Below are positions 44,048 to 45,629 of a stretch of 45,629 nucleotides of DNA, piece after piece. This DNA is from Sphingobacteriales bacterium. Its GTDB lineage: Bacteria; Bacteroidota; Bacteroidia; Chitinophagales; CAIOSU01. The position numbers were made by a program, and so were the translations under genes. The notes beneath the pieces were generated by a model. It searched no databases, was not told the DNA's origin, and saw only the letters and a program-made list of their open reading frames with translations. Where the stretch lies: contig JAIXOI010000057.1 of NCBI GenBank assembly GCA_027486795.1, forward strand, positions 90,896 to 136,524. The letters are read 5' to 3'. Position 1 is the stretch's first letter. Each line of letters begins with the position of its first letter.

Positions 44048-44069
44048 CTTATATAAATAGGATATGTTA

Positions 44070-45266
44070 TTATGCGTTATCGGTCGCAAAAGCGGGAGCC
44101 ACGTTTGCGTTTTTCTTAAAGTTGCTCAATTCGCCAAACTGCGTGGCACCAACAAAACGCTCGCGGTTGTAGTTGTCCACGTTTTTGTTGCATACAATTT
44201 GGTAAGCCGTAGAGCTACCTTGACGGGCAATCTCAACCGACCAGCCCAAGAAAATCTGGTACATACGGAAGGTTTCCAAGCCGTATTTAGCCATTGCTTT
44301 TTCTTCATTGCGCATCCAGTTTTGATACCAATGATCAATAGTGCGGCTGTAGTGAATGCCCACGTTCTCCACGCTGTGCACCTCAAAGCCAACTGATTCA
44401 AGGCGTTTCAAATCCCAGTTAAGGGGCATGCTGGCATCGGCACCACTAAAAATGTATTTGTTCATAAACAAGCCCCAAACAATGTCTTCCATGTTCGGGC
44501 CCCAAAGTGGGCTGCTGCGCTCGCGCAGGGCGGCTATTTGTAGGTAAAACAAACCGTCGTCTTTCAACAATCCGTATATCTGCTCCATAAACGTGGAGAA
44601 GTTTTTGATACCTACGTGTTCCGCCATCTCAAGGCAAGTAATCTTGTCGTATTTCGCGTGCGGTATATCACGATAGTCCATGCGCATAATACGGGCCTTA
44701 TCTTGCACGTTGTTTGCTTTTATCTGCTCGTTGCCCCAGTCGGCTCCAGCTTGTGCAATAGTTACTCCGGTAGCGTTCATGCCATAGTGCTTGGCAGCAT
44801 GCATTACAAAAGTGCCCCAACCGCAACCAATATCAAGCATGGTTTCGCCTGGTTTAAATTGTAGTTTCTGCGCAATCAGGTCCATTTTGTTGTCCTGTGC
44901 TTCCTCTAGTTCTTCTTGGCCGTTTTTATAAAAGCCGGTAGTATATACCATGCGTGGGCCCAAAAACCAATTGAAAAGGTCGTTTTTGTTATCGTAGTGT
45001 GTGCGCACAATACGCTCGTCTTGGCTCTTGGTGTGCATAGCCACTTCCGGAATGAAGCGGGTAAAAAAGAACTTCCAGTGGTCGCCCGTAAAATCGTATT
45101 CCCACACTTCGTTCTTGTGCTTCATTAGGTCTTTAAAATCGCCCACCACATCAATGTGGCCAGCCATATAATCTTCAATAAAATGACCGGCAGAGACTTT
45201 CTTTTTAGAGTAACGAGCCGAAAGGCTGCTCTTTTTTACGGCAACAAAATCTGAAATCTTCATCAT
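44070..45266 (-). CDS. cfa: Cyclopropane-fatty-acyl-phospholipid synthase
   Basis: This SAM-dependent methyltransferase adds a methylene bridge across cis double bonds of membrane phospholipid acyl chains. In 398 residues it shows THYDNKNDLFNWFLGPRMVY (89-108, a family signature), the SAM motif MLDIGCGWG (143-151), GVTIAQAGADWGNEQ, and CLEMAEHVG with the active-site Glu. Start choice between the adjacent ATGs at 45266 and 45263 is open. It sits 36 bp behind a desaturase gene, which would supply the double bonds; the operon ends in a strong terminator. Confidence 0.93.
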   Translation of the reverse strand: MMKISDFVAVKKSSLSARYSKKKVSAGHFIEDYMAGHIDVVGDFKDLMKHKNEVWEYDFTGDHWKFFFTRFIPEVAMHTKSQDERIVRTHYDNKNDLFNWFLGPRMVYTTGFYKNGQEELEEAQDNKMDLIAQKLQFKPGETMLDIGCGWGTFVMHAAKHYGMNATGVTIAQAGADWGNEQIKANNVQDKARIMRMDYRDIPHAKYDKITCLEMAEHVGIKNFSTFMEQIYGLLKDDGLFYLQIAALRERSSPLWGPNMEDIVWGLFMNKYIFSGADASMPLNWDLKRLESVGFEVHSVENVGIHYSRTIDHWYQNWMRNEEKAMAKYGLETFRMYQIFLGWSVEIARQGSSTAYQIVCNKNVDNYNRERFVGATQFGELSNFKKNANVAPAFATDNA

Positions 45267-45302
45267 GTAGGTAATAGCTTTAGTTGGTGGTTAGGGGAGT
45301 AA

Positions 45303-45629
45303 CTATGCATTGGCAGTTGCAGGCTGCTGCTGTTGGCGTTTTATCCTGTCTACTCGCATAGAGCGAGTACGAAACGACGGTATAAAAATGCCTAATATGT
45401 ATGTGCTAAATAAGAACCACCAAAAGCTGTTTACCTTTAATGAGTCATCAATTTCATGTTCAATTTTGGCGTGTGCTTCGGGCAATAGGCTCCAGTGCAA
45501 GGCCGCATTTTGATGGTGCACGGTATGCAGCCCGTTGTTGAACATAAAGAAGTTGAGCGAGCCGATAATATTGCGAGAGTGGTTCCATTTCGATTCCTCG
45601 TCGGCATGCACGTGCTGTATGTAGTTGAA
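45303..45629 (-). CDS. Fatty acid desaturase, C-terminal fragment
   Basis: The gene runs off the right edge of the window. The visible 108 residues read FNYIQHVHADEESKWNHSRN at the edge, then NNGLHTVHHQNAALHWSLLPE, where HTVHH is the third His box (HxxHH) of membrane di-iron desaturases, and one membrane segment (SFWWFLFSTYILGIFIPSF). The first two His boxes and the start are outside. It is followed after 36 bp by cyclopropane-fatty-acid synthase, so this is a lipid-modification pair: desaturation followed by ring formation. Confidence 0.88.
   Translation of the reverse strand, partial: FNYIQHVHADEESKWNHSRNIIGSLNFFMFNNGLHTVHHQNAALHWSLLPEAHAKIEHEIDDSLKVNSFWWFLFSTYILGIFIPSFRTRSMRVDRIKRQQQQPATANA

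Larger units (their letters stand above)
43653..44069. other. Intergenic region with a small - strand ORF and a terminator
   Basis: The only candidates are the 40-residue - strand ORF at 43691-43813 and the terminator at 44012-44047. A + strand frame at 43780-44004 (74 residues from a TTG) is not supported. Confidence 0.5.

Overview
The window comes from a member of the phylum Bacteroidota, probably near Chitinophagales or Sphingobacteriales. The evidence is a protein with a type IX secretion C-terminal domain, several promoters of the Bacteroidota TTTG/TAnnTTTG type, weak Shine-Dalgarno sequences, many short lipoproteins with a Cys right after a hydrophobic leader, and a fused isobutyryl-CoA mutase of the kind seen in this phylum. 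Lineage below phylum is inference. No rRNA, tRNA or CRISPR array was seen.

Positions 1-13133 are mostly core genes on the + strand: a SUI1/YciH-type factor (partial), lysA, dnaA, an exbB-exbD pair, the tig-clpP-clpX protein-quality operon, creD, an IS200-type (Y1/RAYT-like) transposase with a 92-bp palindrome behind it, and htpG. Positions 13334-22886 are mostly on the - strand: a small lipoprotein, a three-gene O-acylation operon (two SGNH hydrolases plus an MBOAT acyltransferase, joined by 1-nt overlaps), then tpx (+), an APC permease-GT39 glycosyltransferase pair, and a DUF1003 membrane protein.

Positions 23039-29072 hold surface and secreted proteins: a lipoprotein whose inverted paralogue lies 17 kb away with the same promoter, a short-chain dehydrogenase, a T9SS cargo protein with ten 29-residue repeats, and a secreted protein with weak YD-like repeats.

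Positions 29073-37560 look like an accessory island. It carries a BrnT-type toxin with an overlapping 49-residue partner, a large fused cobalamin mutase (icmF), a PIN-domain toxin-antitoxin pair, and a low-GC two-gene cassette of a DUF262 protein plus a HEPN ribonuclease-like protein. It also carries a VIT-family metal transporter. The spacers are filled with several families of palindromic repeats. The DUF262-HEPN cassette is bracketed by two repeat families in nested inverted order, and it is the best candidate here for an undescribed defence or toxin system.

Positions 37598-45629 return to housekeeping and envelope genes: a slipin, a haem-motif lipoprotein, the second lipoprotein paralogue, a Baeyer-Villiger-type flavin monooxygenase facing an alpha/beta hydrolase, a START/SRPBCC-like secreted protein, and a membrane-lipid pair (fatty acid desaturase, partial, then cyclopropane-fatty-acid synthase) on the - strand.
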